DNA from: Desulfobacterales bacterium
Lineage (GTDB): Bacteria; Desulfobacterota; Desulfobacteria; Desulfobacterales; JAHEIW01
Direction of reading: 5' to 3'
Assembly (NCBI GenBank): GCA_030066985.1
Contig: JASJAN010000003.1
Location: 62,001-126,000 of the forward strand
Length of the DNA: 64,000 bases
Part shown: piece after piece, positions 1-9,920 of the stretch
How positions within the stretch are numbered: position 1 is the first letter of the stretch
How the letters are laid out: the number at the start of each line of letters is the position of its first letter
Made by a program: the position numbers and the translations under genes
The notes under the pieces: generated by a model
Database searches by the model: none
What the model was told of the DNA's origin: nothing
What the model saw: only the letters and a program-made list of their open reading frames with translations

Positions 1-2
1 AC

Positions 3-2816
3 ACGGCCGAACCCAAGCTGCCCGAAGAGGTCAAACGCGAAGGGATCACGGTTAAAAAGCGCTCGGCCAACATTTTGCTGTTTGTTGCCCTAAGCTCGCC
101 GGATGAACGTTACGACAGCCTATTTATCCACAATTACATTACCCTACGAATTAAAGATGAGTTGCTGCGTCAGCCGGGCGTTGGTGACCTAACTGTTTTT
201 GGGGCCGAAGACTACAGCATGCGCATCTGGCTGGATCCCAACCGCCTCAAAGCACTGAACCTGACCACCCAGGATGTCATCCGCGCCATCGAGGAGCAAA
301 ACGTCCAGGTGGCCGCCGGGCAGATCGGTCAACCACCGGCGCCTACCGGCCAGGACTTCCAATTGAGTATCAACACGCTGGGGCGACTTGCCGAGCCTGA
401 AGAATTTGCCAACATCATCATCAAAACCGCCGAAGGCACCCGTGTGACGCGCGTCAAGGACGTCGGACATGTGGAACTGGGTGCTAAAAACTACAACATG
501 TTCTTTGGTCACAACGGCAAAGAAGCCGCCGGCATTTCCATCTATCCGTTGCCGGGCGCCAATGCGCTGGACACCGCCCGGGCCATTCGCAGCACCATGG
601 AACGGCTGGGGCAAGCCTTCCCCCAGGGTCTGGAATGGCGCATTCCTTTTGATACGACCCTGTTTATCGAGGAATCCATTGCCCAGGTCTATCAGACCCT
701 GATCGAGGCCGCCATTATCGTTTTTATCGTGATCTTTATTTTTCTGGGAGACTGGCGGGCGTCAATTATCCCGGGCATTGCCATCCCGGTATCGTTGATC
801 GGCACTGCCGCCGCCATGGCTGCCCTGGGTTTCTCCATCAACATGATCTCTTTGTTCGGTCTGGTGCTGGCCATCGGCATTGTGGTCGATGACGCCATCG
901 TGGTGGTTGAAAATATCAGCAAAAAAATGGAGGAGGGCCTGAGCGGTAAAGAAGCCGCTATCAAAGGCATGGCCGAAATCACCGGACCGGTGATCGCCAC
1001 CACCCTGGTGTTGATCGTTGTCTTTGTCCCCACCGCTTTTTTGCCCGGCATTTCCGGTCAGCTTTACCGGCAATTTGCCCTGACCATTGCCGTCGCCACC
1101 ATATTCAGTTCCATCAATGCCCTGACCATGAGTCCGGCCATGTGTGCTTTGCTGCTGCGGCCCCGTGAGCCGGGCAAAAAAGAAAATATTGTATTTCGTA
1201 TTTTCAACCGCGGTTATGACTGGTGCGAAAATGGTTATGCCCGCATTGTGGGCCAAATGGTCCGACGAACGGCCTTTATGGCAATGGTTTACCTTGGTTT
1301 TATTGTGGTCTCCGGCTGGAGTTTACTGTCGATCCCCACCGGCTTTTTGCCCATCGAGGACCAGGGCTATGGTATCGCCGTTTACCAGCTGCCGGATGCC
1401 GCCTCACAGGAGCGTTCGCGCGAGGTGGTCAAAAAGATGGATGCCATCATCTCAAAGACGCCCGGTGTTCAGGATTGGATCACCATCGGCGGTTTTTCGG
1501 CCCTGGATGAAACCAATGCCTCCAATGCCGGTGCGCTGTATATCGTATTCGAAGATCGTGCCCAACGCGAAGAAGAAGGCCTGACCCAGGATGTGATTCT
1601 GGCGACACTTCAGGGCCAATTTAATCAAATCCAGGAAGCCATGATCTTTACTGTCCTGCCACCGGTCATCCAGGGCTTAGGCACCAGCGGCGGATTTGAC
1701 TTTCGCCTGCAGGACCGTGGCGGTGTCGGCCCCACTCAACTGCAGCAATGGGCCCAGCAGATCATTCGTGATGGCGAAGCTCAGTCCGGGCTCATAGGCC
1801 TCTATACGCTCTTTCGGGCGGATGTGCCCCAGCTGTTTATCGATGTGGACCGCACCAAGGCCAAGACACAGAATATTCCGCTAAGCGAAGTCTTTGGCAC
1901 CCTGCAGGCCTATCTCGGCTCGGCCTATATAAACGATTTTAATAAATTCGGCCGCACCTTTCAGGTCAAGGTCCAGGCGGCACCCGAATTTCGCATTCGC
2001 AGCGAAGATATCAGCCAGCTCGAGGTGCGCAACAACAGCGGCGAGATGGTGCCCATCGGCACCCTGGTGGATGTCGAAGATACGCTGGGCCCACAGGTGG
2101 TCTTTCGCTTTAATCTCTATCCGACAGCCACCATCGGCGGCGCGCCGGCCCCAGGGTACAGCTCCTCACAGGCCCTGGCGCTGATGGAGGAAATGGCGGC
2201 CACCAAACTGCCGCCGTCCATGGGCTTTGAATGGGCCGGCATATCGTTCCAGGAAAGGCAGGTGGGCGGTGAGGCCATTCTGATCTTTGCCCTGGCATTG
2301 ACCCTGGTATTTCTGGTGCTCGCCGGCCAATATGAAAGCTGGTCCAGCCCAGCAGTTATCATCATGGCCGTTCCGGTGGCCCTTTTGGGGACGGCCCTTG
2401 CGCTGATGATGCGCGGGTTTGACAACAACCTCTATACCCAGATCGGCATCGTGCTGCTGATTGCCCTGGCCAGCAAAAACGCGATTTTAATCGTGGAATT
2501 TGCAAGGGAGCTGCGCGCCAGCGGCAAAGACATCGTTGAAGCCGCTGCTGAAGCCGCCCGCTTGCGGTTCCGACCGGTGTTGATGACCGCCTTCTCGTTC
2601 ATTTTCGGCGTGCTGCCGCTCGTCTTTGCCTCCGGGGCCGGTTCGGCCAGCCAGCAGGCTGTGGGCACCGCGGTAATGGGCGGCATGATGGCCTCCACGG
2701 CCCTGGCGGTCCTGTTCGTACCGGTCTTTTTCGTGATCTTCCAGCGCATAAGTGAATTCAAGCGTAAGCCCAAGAAAGCTTCCGGCGAGCCTGCAGTTCA
2801 AACAACCGATGTTTAA
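3..2816 (+). CDS. RND efflux permease, HAE1/AcrB-like (5' truncated by window edge)
   Basis: This is the inner-membrane proton-driven pump subunit of a tripartite multidrug exporter. The reading frame is open from base 3, so about 100 N-terminal residues lie before the window (937 residues visible, AcrB-class pumps are about 1040). Visible family marks are the TM4 aspartate pair in VVDDAIVVVENI and the TM10 lysine in LASKNAILIVEF, the proton-relay residues of AcrB-type pumps, so this copy should be active. The two large periplasmic loops are present. An internal TTG at 75 is not the true start. It is followed by a different gene type (DUF748), so its adaptor, and possibly its outer-membrane channel, must lie upstream of the window. 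Family assignment is firm and the substrate is unknown. Confidence 0.93.
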   Translation, partial: TAEPKLPEEVKREGITVKKRSANILLFVALSSPDERYDSLFIHNYITLRIKDELLRQPGVGDLTVFGAEDYSMRIWLDPNRLKALNLTTQDVIRAIEEQNVQVAAGQIGQPPAPTGQDFQLSINTLGRLAEPEEFANIIIKTAEGTRVTRVKDVGHVELGAKNYNMFFGHNGKEAAGISIYPLPGANALDTARAIRSTMERLGQAFPQGLEWRIPFDTTLFIEESIAQVYQTLIEAAIIVFIVIFIFLGDWRASIIPGIAIPVSLIGTAAAMAALGFSINMISLFGLVLAIGIVVDDAIVVVENISKKMEEGLSGKEAAIKGMAEITGPVIATTLVLIVVFVPTAFLPGISGQLYRQFALTIAVATIFSSINALTMSPAMCALLLRPREPGKKENIVFRIFNRGYDWCENGYARIVGQMVRRTAFMAMVYLGFIVVSGWSLLSIPTGFLPIEDQGYGIAVYQLPDAASQERSREVVKKMDAIISKTPGVQDWITIGGFSALDETNASNAGALYIVFEDRAQREEEGLTQDVILATLQGQFNQIQEAMIFTVLPPVIQGLGTSGGFDFRLQDRGGVGPTQLQQWAQQIIRDGEAQSGLIGLYTLFRADVPQLFIDVDRTKAKTQNIPLSEVFGTLQAYLGSAYINDFNKFGRTFQVKVQAAPEFRIRSEDISQLEVRNNSGEMVPIGTLVDVEDTLGPQVVFRFNLYPTATIGGAPAPGYSSSQALALMEEMAATKLPPSMGFEWAGISFQERQVGGEAILIFALALTLVFLVLAGQYESWSSPAVIIMAVPVALLGTALALMMRGFDNNLYTQIGIVLLIALASKNAILIVEFARELRASGKDIVEAAAEAARLRFRPVLMTAFSFIFGVLPLVFASGAGSASQQAVGTAVMGGMMASTALAVLFVPVFFVIFQRISEFKRKPKKASGEPAVQTTDV

Positions 2817-2965
2817 GCATTAAAATCCTTTAAAGTGTTAGATCAACCTGAAGATACTAGCAAACCGGCGTATATCGTTTGCTTTATTGAGCATGCTATT
2901 GACTCTTAAAGTAGTAAGGTTCCTGTGGGTTATGATGTAAAATTTGATAAAAGAAGGTTTTGGTA

Positions 2966-5770
2966 ATGCAAGACCCGTCTTCAAAAAAGCAGTCTCCAAA
3001 AAAGAAATTATTTCAGCGGGGCTGGTTCTGGATCCTGATCGGCCTCATCCTTTTGGTCGTGTTGTTTTTCTGCATGCTGCCGATAGGAATCGATTACGGA
3101 ATTGAAGCTTACCTCAAAAACCAGGGTGCGGATCAGGTCAACATAGAGGATGTGGATTTTAATCCGCTGACCGGACGTCTGACCCTTACCAACTTGTCAG
3201 TCATCATTGGTGCGCAGACCGCGCTTCAGATACCGGAAGCCACTTTTAAAATTCAGTGGACCCCCTTTGTCCGCAAGCGTTTCGTACTGGAGCGCTTTAC
3301 CATCAGCGATACCCTAATAACCGTCGAGGAGCTTGAAAACAGCAATTGGAGAATCGGCGGCATCACCTTACCGCAAAGCAAAGAAACCAGTGAGCCTTCC
3401 TCCTGGAATTTTTCGTTTCAGGAAGCAACGGTCATCAACAGCAGGGTTAAATTGATCAGCGCCCGGCTCAAGTCGCAATTGATCATCGAAAAGGCGAAAC
3501 TCTTAAAACTAACCAGCTGGTTGCAAGAGGATAATGCCCGATTGGAGCTGAGCGGAAAACTCAATGACGCTCCCATGCAACTCCAGATGGATGTTTCTCC
3601 GTTCGGCGGTGAAATGGTAGTAGCTGGCCTGATCAAATTATCGGGTTTGAACCTGAAGCCGTTTGCCCAGCTGCTGCAACCGCAAATCAACACACTCGAA
3701 GGGCGAGTTGACGTTGATCTGAAAATTGACACGCGCCATGCGAATGACAATGGCCTCAAGCACCACCAGGAGGGTCCTGTAAGGCTGCATCAAGTCCGTA
3801 CCCAAATTGGGGATATAAAATTATCAAAAGAGGATCTGACCTGGGAAGGCGGCATTCGGATTGACATCCCTCAATCACAAGAAGCACTAAAGATCAATGC
3901 AGAGGGTCGGATGGACGGGTCCATGCTAAGCTTGGCAATAGAAAATGAAAATCTCAAGGTTCAAGAGGATAATTTCAACTGGAAGGGCAAAGTCAACTAT
4001 GCGCAGGATCAAACCAACCAGGATATTAAAGCCGATGGCGAGTTCAGTGTTGAAGATGTTAAACTTGAATCACCGGCGTTCAATCTATCTGAAAATAAGC
4101 TCACCTGGAATGGGGCACTTGAATTTTCCGCAAAGACAAAAACTGATGACCAGAGGTTCATCAGCAATGGTGCCCTCGAGGGCAGCAAATTGCGCGTCGT
4201 TGTGCCGGACCACAAACTCACATTTGAACATCAGGGATTATCCTGGAAAGGCCGCCTGGATACCGGAGAAATCAATGATTATTCTGCACTCAAGGCCGAA
4301 ACTGATGTCATTCTTAAAGACTTTCAAATTCTGCACTCTGAAACCGAACAGCGGTTGCTCGATACAAACCAAATTGACCTGCAAGCCATCAAAATAGATG
4401 GCCTAAACTCGGTCACTTTGTTGGTTGTCGTTTTGAACGAGTTGGCGTTGCTGGCAGAGCGCGAATCTGCACCATCGCCAGAAGCGGATTCCACTCCGCT
4501 TCGCATCCAGGACATCAAATTCGAAAATGTCCAATTGTCGCAACAGAAAAACCTCGCCATTGAAACAGTCCAGTTGACCGGCGTCAAAGGCTTTTTGCAC
4601 AGAGACCGCGAGGGGAAATGGCCGGCCATCGACCGACTGGCATCTATTCGAAGTGATGCTTCTTCTGGTGATCAAACACGGCGCGCCAAGACGGATACCC
4701 AAACCAATAAAAAATCTGACAAATTAGATTACCGCATCGGGCAGATTAACATTGCCGGAGACAGCGGTCTGCAGTTCAAGGATGAGAGAGCCAGCCCGGC
4801 GTTCGCTATGGTTTTAAGCATAGTAGAGGCAAGTCTGGCCAACATAGACAGCAGCCGACCCCAACAACCCGTGTCGGTTAAGCTGTTGGTTTCCGACAAA
4901 AAAGACGCCCGTATTTCCCTGGATGGCACAATGCAACCGCTGGCCGAAAAACTCAGCCTGGATTGGGTCGGCAAAGTCCAAGCGTTAGAATTGCCACCCC
5001 TATCTCCGTTTGCCATCCAGAACACCGGATATCGTTTTGTTAGCGGCGAACTGCAGGCGGACGTGCCCGTAAAAATCAATCAAAACCAATTAGACGGCAA
5101 CATCGATTTAATCTTATTCAATCCCAAGGTCGAACGTGTCAAAGCTGAACCAACAACGGAAGAAAATCAGGGGAAAATTAGTGTACCGCTCGATTCGGCT
5201 TTAAAGCTGATGCGCGATAAGCAAAACAATGTTAGACTCAATATCCCCATCAGCGGCAATATCAATGATCCGGAGTTCAGCATCGCCGATGCCGTCAACA
5301 AGGTCCTGGTGAAAACTTTACAAACCTCTGCATTGTCGTATCTAAAGTTCGCTTTGGGGCCATATGGAATCGGTCTGGCGGTGGCCGAACAGGTCATTAC
5401 AGGCAACGCAAGAATCCGTCTCAATCCCATAGCGTTCGAACCGGGTAGTGATCAACTCGATGCCGCAGCCATTGATTATATCCAAAGGGTGTCCACGATT
5501 ATGCGGGAATATCCGGAGATACAGGTGAGTGTCTGTGGTGTGGCGACCGAAAGCGATCGCGCATTGGTAACAGGGCGCTCTGATGCGCAATCAACAGCAA
5601 AAAGCGATGAAGCCAATACCGCCCTGCTGACCCTCGCTGATCAGCGTTCCGCTCAGGTCCAAAATCAGCTGAATAATGCCCACGGCATCACTGCAAAACG
5701 CATCATCGACTGCAAGCCTGTCGTTGATAAAAATGCCGACGCCAGGCCCCGGGTTGATTTGGATATCTAA
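2966..5770 (+). CDS. DUF748 / AsmA-like envelope protein
   Basis: A 934-residue protein with one N-terminal membrane anchor (about residues 17-40, after a Lys-rich cytoplasmic start), followed by a very long, repetitive beta-rich periplasmic region typical of DUF748 and AsmA-like proteins, and ending in a short OmpA-like stretch (AFEPGSDQLDAAAIDYIQ). Members of this superfamily are thought to bridge inner and outer membranes and help move phospholipid. That role is family knowledge and is not shown here. ATG 2966 is preferred over the TTG six bases earlier because an AAGAAGG ribosome site sits eight bases before it. The 150-base gap to the RND gene suggests a separate transcript. It converges with the transglycosylase gene, 17 bases away. 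Confidence 0.85.
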   Translation: MQDPSSKKQSPKKKLFQRGWFWILIGLILLVVLFFCMLPIGIDYGIEAYLKNQGADQVNIEDVDFNPLTGRLTLTNLSVIIGAQTALQIPEATFKIQWTPFVRKRFVLERFTISDTLITVEELENSNWRIGGITLPQSKETSEPSSWNFSFQEATVINSRVKLISARLKSQLIIEKAKLLKLTSWLQEDNARLELSGKLNDAPMQLQMDVSPFGGEMVVAGLIKLSGLNLKPFAQLLQPQINTLEGRVDVDLKIDTRHANDNGLKHHQEGPVRLHQVRTQIGDIKLSKEDLTWEGGIRIDIPQSQEALKINAEGRMDGSMLSLAIENENLKVQEDNFNWKGKVNYAQDQTNQDIKADGEFSVEDVKLESPAFNLSENKLTWNGALEFSAKTKTDDQRFISNGALEGSKLRVVVPDHKLTFEHQGLSWKGRLDTGEINDYSALKAETDVILKDFQILHSETEQRLLDTNQIDLQAIKIDGLNSVTLLVVVLNELALLAERESAPSPEADSTPLRIQDIKFENVQLSQQKNLAIETVQLTGVKGFLHRDREGKWPAIDRLASIRSDASSGDQTRRAKTDTQTNKKSDKLDYRIGQINIAGDSGLQFKDERASPAFAMVLSIVEASLANIDSSRPQQPVSVKLLVSDKKDARISLDGTMQPLAEKLSLDWVGKVQALELPPLSPFAIQNTGYRFVSGELQADVPVKINQNQLDGNIDLILFNPKVERVKAEPTTEENQGKISVPLDSALKLMRDKQNNVRLNIPISGNINDPEFSIADAVNKVLVKTLQTSALSYLKFALGPYGIGLAVAEQVITGNARIRLNPIAFEPGSDQLDAAAIDYIQRVSTIMREYPEIQVSVCGVATESDRALVTGRSDAQSTAKSDEANTALLTLADQRSAQVQNQLNNAHGITAKRIIDCKPVVDKNADARPRVDLDI

Positions 5771-5787
5771 AACTTACGGATCTGGGC

Positions 5788-7224
5788 TCAATTCGCCCGG
5801 ATTTTCCCTTCTTTTTTTAAGCTGAATTCAATCACGAGAAAACGGTAAGCGATATAATATTTATAGATGTTGCTGACGTATTGCACCGTTTCCGCTCCGA
5901 TTTGCCGGGCCGCAATAATTTCTACGTTGCGAAACCAGATGTTGGGATTGAATCCGATTTGCTGTGCCTGTTGCCGAAACTTTAAGATCCTTCCAGGACC
6001 GGCATTGTAACTCGCAAATGTAAAAAGCATCTTATTAAGCGCATCCATGGGTTGGTTTTTAAAATAGCGATCGTGGAGAAAACGAAGGTATTTAATCCCC
6101 GCATGGATGTTATGTTCCATGACTTCGATATTGCGTATATTGACATTGGCATCGGCGGCGGTGCCGGGTAGCAATTGCATGACACCCACCGCACCGGCCG
6201 GGCTGCGTTTAGTCTGGTCGATACCCGATTCCTGATAGGCCAAAGCAGCAATCAGCAACCAGTCAAAATTGTACTGCTGAGAATAGCGCTTAAAAAAATC
6301 GACCGCTTTTTTGAAGCGCTGAAACTCTTTTTCTGCCAGCGCATTGCGGACCCAGCGGGTGTTTTGCAAATAGCGTCGGTATAAAATATTACCCATTAGG
6401 GTGCCTTTTCGATGCGCCTTCATAAATTGATTGATAACTTCATTCAAGCGAGGGCTGTTTGGCCGCATGGCCCAGGCGATCTGTCCGCCGCTTCTGAGCT
6501 TGATGTCCGGATGCAGTTTCAGATCCCGAAAGATTTGCGCCCAGAATCGGGCCTTATGACTGTCGATCACAATCATCGGAATCAGTCCCGCATTCATCAT
6601 TTCCAGAAGATCTTCATCTTCCAGGTATTCATCAGCCGGTACAATTTTGATGGGTGACTTGCCGGAGAGTTTAAAACGAGTGTTGAGCTGCAGCAGGCTT
6701 TCATAATAACTACTGGATTTTCTAACGTGGATTTCTTTGCCGGACAAATCATCGAGGGATTTAATCGTCGGTGAGTCTGGGCCGCTGATGACGATTTCAT
6801 CCACGCCGGTCAGGTGGGGAGCAGAAAAATCAACTTTTTTTATACGTGCCGGGGTGATGGTCAGATTCCCGGCGGCGATATCACCGAGCCCCTCCGCCAG
6901 CGCCTGTAGCAGCCGGTCTCGTCGGGTGGGAATAACCACCACTTTTATTTTCAAGGCCTTACGCTGCAGCTGCAAATTCACAAAGGTTTCAAATTCTTTG
7001 AGAAGATCATATGTTAAACCGCGCTGGATGGCACCATCTAGAAAGTAAAAGGTCTTGCTGGGCGGGACCAGGGCCCTGATCAGATGTCTTTCAGTCATCC
7101 CATCGAAGTCACCCGTCCATTTTTCTGTGATGCCCAGATCAGATTCAATGGCGTTGACTTCGGCAGCATTGCTTATCAAAAATGTGAAACCGATAGATAG
7201 CAGAATGAAAGTCAGTTTTCGCAT
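5788..7224 (-). CDS. MltF-like lytic transglycosylase with solute-binding domain
   Basis: A 478-residue exported protein. After a signal peptide (MRKLTFILLSIGF) comes a family-3 solute-binding-protein-like domain (about residues 50-290), then an SLT lysozyme-like domain with the catalytic Glu in ALAYQESGIDQ and the following GAVGVMQLLPGTA motif. This matches the MltF architecture: a periplasmic or outer-membrane muramidase cleaving peptidoglycan to 1,6-anhydro-muropeptides, with the N-terminal domain modulating activity. The ATG at 7224 is chosen because CAGGAG stands eight bases upstream. A TTG seven codons earlier has no such site. No lipobox Cys is visible, unlike many Mlt proteins. It is transcribed alone, convergent with the DUF748 gene. 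Confidence 0.88.
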   Translation of the reverse strand: MRKLTFILLSIGFTFLISNAAEVNAIESDLGITEKWTGDFDGMTERHLIRALVPPSKTFYFLDGAIQRGLTYDLLKEFETFVNLQLQRKALKIKVVVIPTRRDRLLQALAEGLGDIAAGNLTITPARIKKVDFSAPHLTGVDEIVISGPDSPTIKSLDDLSGKEIHVRKSSSYYESLLQLNTRFKLSGKSPIKIVPADEYLEDEDLLEMMNAGLIPMIVIDSHKARFWAQIFRDLKLHPDIKLRSGGQIAWAMRPNSPRLNEVINQFMKAHRKGTLMGNILYRRYLQNTRWVRNALAEKEFQRFKKAVDFFKRYSQQYNFDWLLIAALAYQESGIDQTKRSPAGAVGVMQLLPGTAADANVNIRNIEVMEHNIHAGIKYLRFLHDRYFKNQPMDALNKMLFTFASYNAGPGRILKFRQQAQQIGFNPNIWFRNVEIIAARQIGAETVQYVSNIYKYYIAYRFLVIEFSLKKEGKIRAN

Positions 7225-7681
7225 CTTATGGGCTCCTGCAAACAAAACTCAAAGCAGTCATTGGATCTATCTATGCGTTGATCTCCTCGCGGTGGAGAAT
7301 TCCATCTTATGGCGATTATCCTATACACACTCCAATTTATGTCAAGCTTAGGAAGATGAAACCTATGTGTTTTTCCCATTTTATACTTGCTATTTCCAGT
7401 TAAATTTATATCTTAACACTAAAAATTATCTTTTAACCCATGACAGAAAAGATGCGCCGTACGATAACAAAGACGTTGTTCGGTAAAATTCAGTATAGCC
7501 AATCCACTATCGGCTTGCATCTGACTCTACGGGCCATTTTATTCTTCAGTTTGCTGTCAGCAACCCTATCCGCAGCAGTCGAAAATTTCTGCTGGATTAA
7601 GGTCGCCAATACAAACGCCTGTATTACAACTGCCGATTGGAAAATGGAACAGCCTTGAATTAACTTCAGGAGAGGAACAGT
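7225..7681. other. Intergenic region, divergent start zone
   Basis: About 450 bases lie between the transglycosylase start and the antiporter start. The stretch is AT-rich around 7340-7440 and probably holds promoters for both directions. A 72-codon frame on the plus strand (7440-7658) has no ribosome site and no recognisable domain, so I do not call it a gene. No repeat or hairpin stands out. Confidence 0.5.
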
Positions 7682-9286
7682 ATGGATTCGCTTGCCATCA
7701 TCATTGCATTTGCTCTGGGCTTTGCCGCCCGACAGGTCGGACTGCCCCCCCTGGTCGGCTATTTGGTGGCCGGTTTTGCGATTAAAGCCAGCGGTGCGGA
7801 AGGCGGGGCTATCATCGTCGAGCTGGCCGATGTGGGAATCCTGTTATTGCTATTCAGTATCGGATTGAAGCTGAAGCTGCGCAGCCTCATGCGCCCGGAG
7901 GTATGGGCCGGTGCCTCAATTCACATGCTCATAACCGTCATCGTCTTTGGTAGCGGCATGTTTATGCTTGCAACAGCCGGTTTATCCAAATTTGCCGCGC
8001 TGGATTTCAAGCTTAGCCTGTTGATTGCCTTTGCTCTAAGTTTTTCCAGCACCGTTTTTGCGGTCAAAATTCTTGAAGAAAAAGGCGAGATGACCTCCCT
8101 GCATGGACGGGTGGCCATTGGAATCCTAATCATGCAGGATATTCTGGCGGTTATCTTTATTACCGCATCCACCGGCAAACTGCCATCGCCCTGGGCCCTT
8201 CTGGTACCGGTTGTGCTGTATGCCGCCCGACCTTTTATATTTAAAATCATGGACCGCTGCGGTCACGGTGAGCTGGTTATTCTTTTCGGCCTTTTTCTGG
8301 CCCTGGTGGCAGGTGCCGACGGTTTCGAGATAGTGGGTCTGAAACCCGATCTGGGTGCGTTGATTTTGGGAATGCTGGTGGCCGGCCATTCCAAGGCGCC
8401 AGAGATGGCCAAGGCTCTTTTCAGTCTCAAGGAAGTGTTTCTGGTGGGCTTCTTTTTAAGCATTGGATTAAAAGGGTTACCCGATATCGAAGCCATTGGC
8501 ATAGCGGCGCTGCTCGTTTTGGCAGCACCTTTTAAGGTCGCCCTTTTCTTCGTGCTCATGACCCGCTTTAATCTCCGAGCCCGCACCGCTCTGCTGGGAT
8601 CATTCAGCCTAGCCACCTACAGCGAATTTGGCCTGATTGTCGCTGCCATTGGTGAAACCAGCGGCTGGATCAGCAGCGAATGGCTGGTGATCATCGCCAT
8701 CGCCCTCTCGACAACCTTTGTGCTGGCATCACCGCTGAATGCAGCGGCCCTTGGCATTTATGGCCGCTTTGCCAATCGTTTAAAAACAGTTGAAACCAAA
8801 ACCCGTCATCCGGATGATCAGCCCATTGATCCGGGTGATGCACAGGTCGCCATCTTTGGCATGGGCCGTGTGGGTACGGGTGCTTATGATTACCTGCGGG
8901 AACATTGCGGTGATGTGATCATTGGCTGCGATTCGGACCCTGCCATCGTTAAAAGACATCAGGAAGCAGGTCGGAATGTTGTTCTGGACGATCCCACCGA
9001 TCTTGATTTCTGGGAAAGAAATATACCAATCGAAGATGAGAGAGAAGACAAAATCCAATTAGCAGTGCTGGCCATGCCCAAATTTAAGGCCAATATGCAA
9101 GCCGCCAAACTTATCACTAAGGCCGGATTTAAAGGCATTATCGCTGCCAGCGCCCGTTTTGACGATGAGGTCACAGCGTTAAAAGAAGCCGGAGTGCATG
9201 CCTTTAATTTTTTCGACGAAGCCGGCGCCGGCTTGGCTGAGACCGCTTACGAAGAACTGGAAGATCAAAGGAAAGCAGACACATAG
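7682..9286 (+). CDS. KefB/KefC-type monovalent cation:proton antiporter with TrkA-N domain
   Basis: A 534-residue inner-membrane protein with about 12 hydrophobic segments (residues 1-360) of the CPA2 Na+/H+ exchanger fold, then a cytoplasmic RCK/TrkA-N nucleotide-binding domain starting at the Rossmann motif AIFGMGRVGTGAYDYL (about residue 395). This is the plan of Kef K+/H+ antiporters, which export K+ and acidify the cytosol under NAD(H) or thiol-adduct control. It is shorter than KefC (about 620 residues), lacking part of the C-terminal regulatory extension. The start has a strong CAGGAGAGG site. Its stop codon overlaps the ribosome site of the DUF3124 gene, so the two are co-transcribed. 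Ion specificity cannot be read from sequence. Confidence 0.88.
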   Translation: MDSLAIIIAFALGFAARQVGLPPLVGYLVAGFAIKASGAEGGAIIVELADVGILLLLFSIGLKLKLRSLMRPEVWAGASIHMLITVIVFGSGMFMLATAGLSKFAALDFKLSLLIAFALSFSSTVFAVKILEEKGEMTSLHGRVAIGILIMQDILAVIFITASTGKLPSPWALLVPVVLYAARPFIFKIMDRCGHGELVILFGLFLALVAGADGFEIVGLKPDLGALILGMLVAGHSKAPEMAKALFSLKEVFLVGFFLSIGLKGLPDIEAIGIAALLVLAAPFKVALFFVLMTRFNLRARTALLGSFSLATYSEFGLIVAAIGETSGWISSEWLVIIAIALSTTFVLASPLNAAALGIYGRFANRLKTVETKTRHPDDQPIDPGDAQVAIFGMGRVGTGAYDYLREHCGDVIIGCDSDPAIVKRHQEAGRNVVLDDPTDLDFWERNIPIEDEREDKIQLAVLAMPKFKANMQAAKLITKAGFKGIIAASARFDDEVTALKEAGVHAFNFFDEAGAGLAETAYEELEDQRKADT

Positions 9287-9297
9287 GAGAATATGAA

Positions 9298-9786
9298 ATG
9301 AAATCCAGTAAATTCTTGTACAATTGGTGTTTTATCTTAAGTGCCATTCTTCTGCTGGTCGGGCTGGTCAGCGGCGCCCATGCGGATTCCCACATCGCCT
9401 TATCCACCGGGCAAACCGTTTATGTGCCCATTTATTCCCATATTTACAGCGGATTGAAAGGGCGCCCATTCGGCCTGGCTGCCACACTGAGCATCCGCAA
9501 CACCGATCCCAGGCATGCCATTACGCTGATGTCGGTCAAATACTTTGATTCGGACGGCAAGCTGGTCAAGGAATATCTGGACAAACCGTCTGAATTAAAG
9601 GTCATGGCAACCACCCGCTATATTTTGACTGAGAGCGATACCACCGGCGGCTCAGGAGCAAATTTTCTGATTAAATGGCAATCAAAGACCAAAGTCAATG
9701 CGCCGTTAATTGAAGCGGTGATGATCGGCACCCGCTCCGGCCAGGGAATTTCCTTCGTATCGCGCGGCCAGGTCATTCAAGAGTGA
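9298..9786 (+). CDS. DUF3124 family exported protein
   Basis: A 162-residue protein with an N-terminal signal peptide ending near GAHADSH, then a single domain with the hallmarks I recall for DUF3124: GQTVYVPIYSHIY, SIRNTD and VEAVMIGT-like blocks (EAVMIGTRSGQGISFVS here). The family has no known function. The start at 9298 follows TAGGAGA by seven bases, and that site includes the antiporter's stop codon, indicating translational coupling. A periplasmic protein made with a Kef-type antiporter could assist or sense the transport process, which is inference from context only. Confidence 0.8.
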   Translation: MKSSKFLYNWCFILSAILLLVGLVSGAHADSHIALSTGQTVYVPIYSHIYSGLKGRPFGLAATLSIRNTDPRHAITLMSVKYFDSDGKLVKEYLDKPSELKVMATTRYILTESDTTGGSGANFLIKWQSKTKVNAPLIEAVMIGTRSGQGISFVSRGQVIQE

Positions 9787-9920
9787 AGGAAGTCTTCACT
9801 TTTTTACGTGCAGCTGTTGACAAAGGTCCCTGATTTTTTGAATCACCTTTCTTGACAGCGCAACCCACACCAAATAGGATGACCTTTTAAAATCCAGATT
9901 GAATGGGAGAAAAAAACGAA

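Noticed and set aside
5781-5802. A terminator between the convergent DUF748 and transglycosylase genes
   Set aside because: The stem is only six or seven pairs with a mismatch and the T-run is interrupted, so it is not convincing.
7440-7658. A 72-codon open frame before the antiporter gene
   Set aside because: It has no ribosome site and no recognisable domain, and it lies in a promoter zone.
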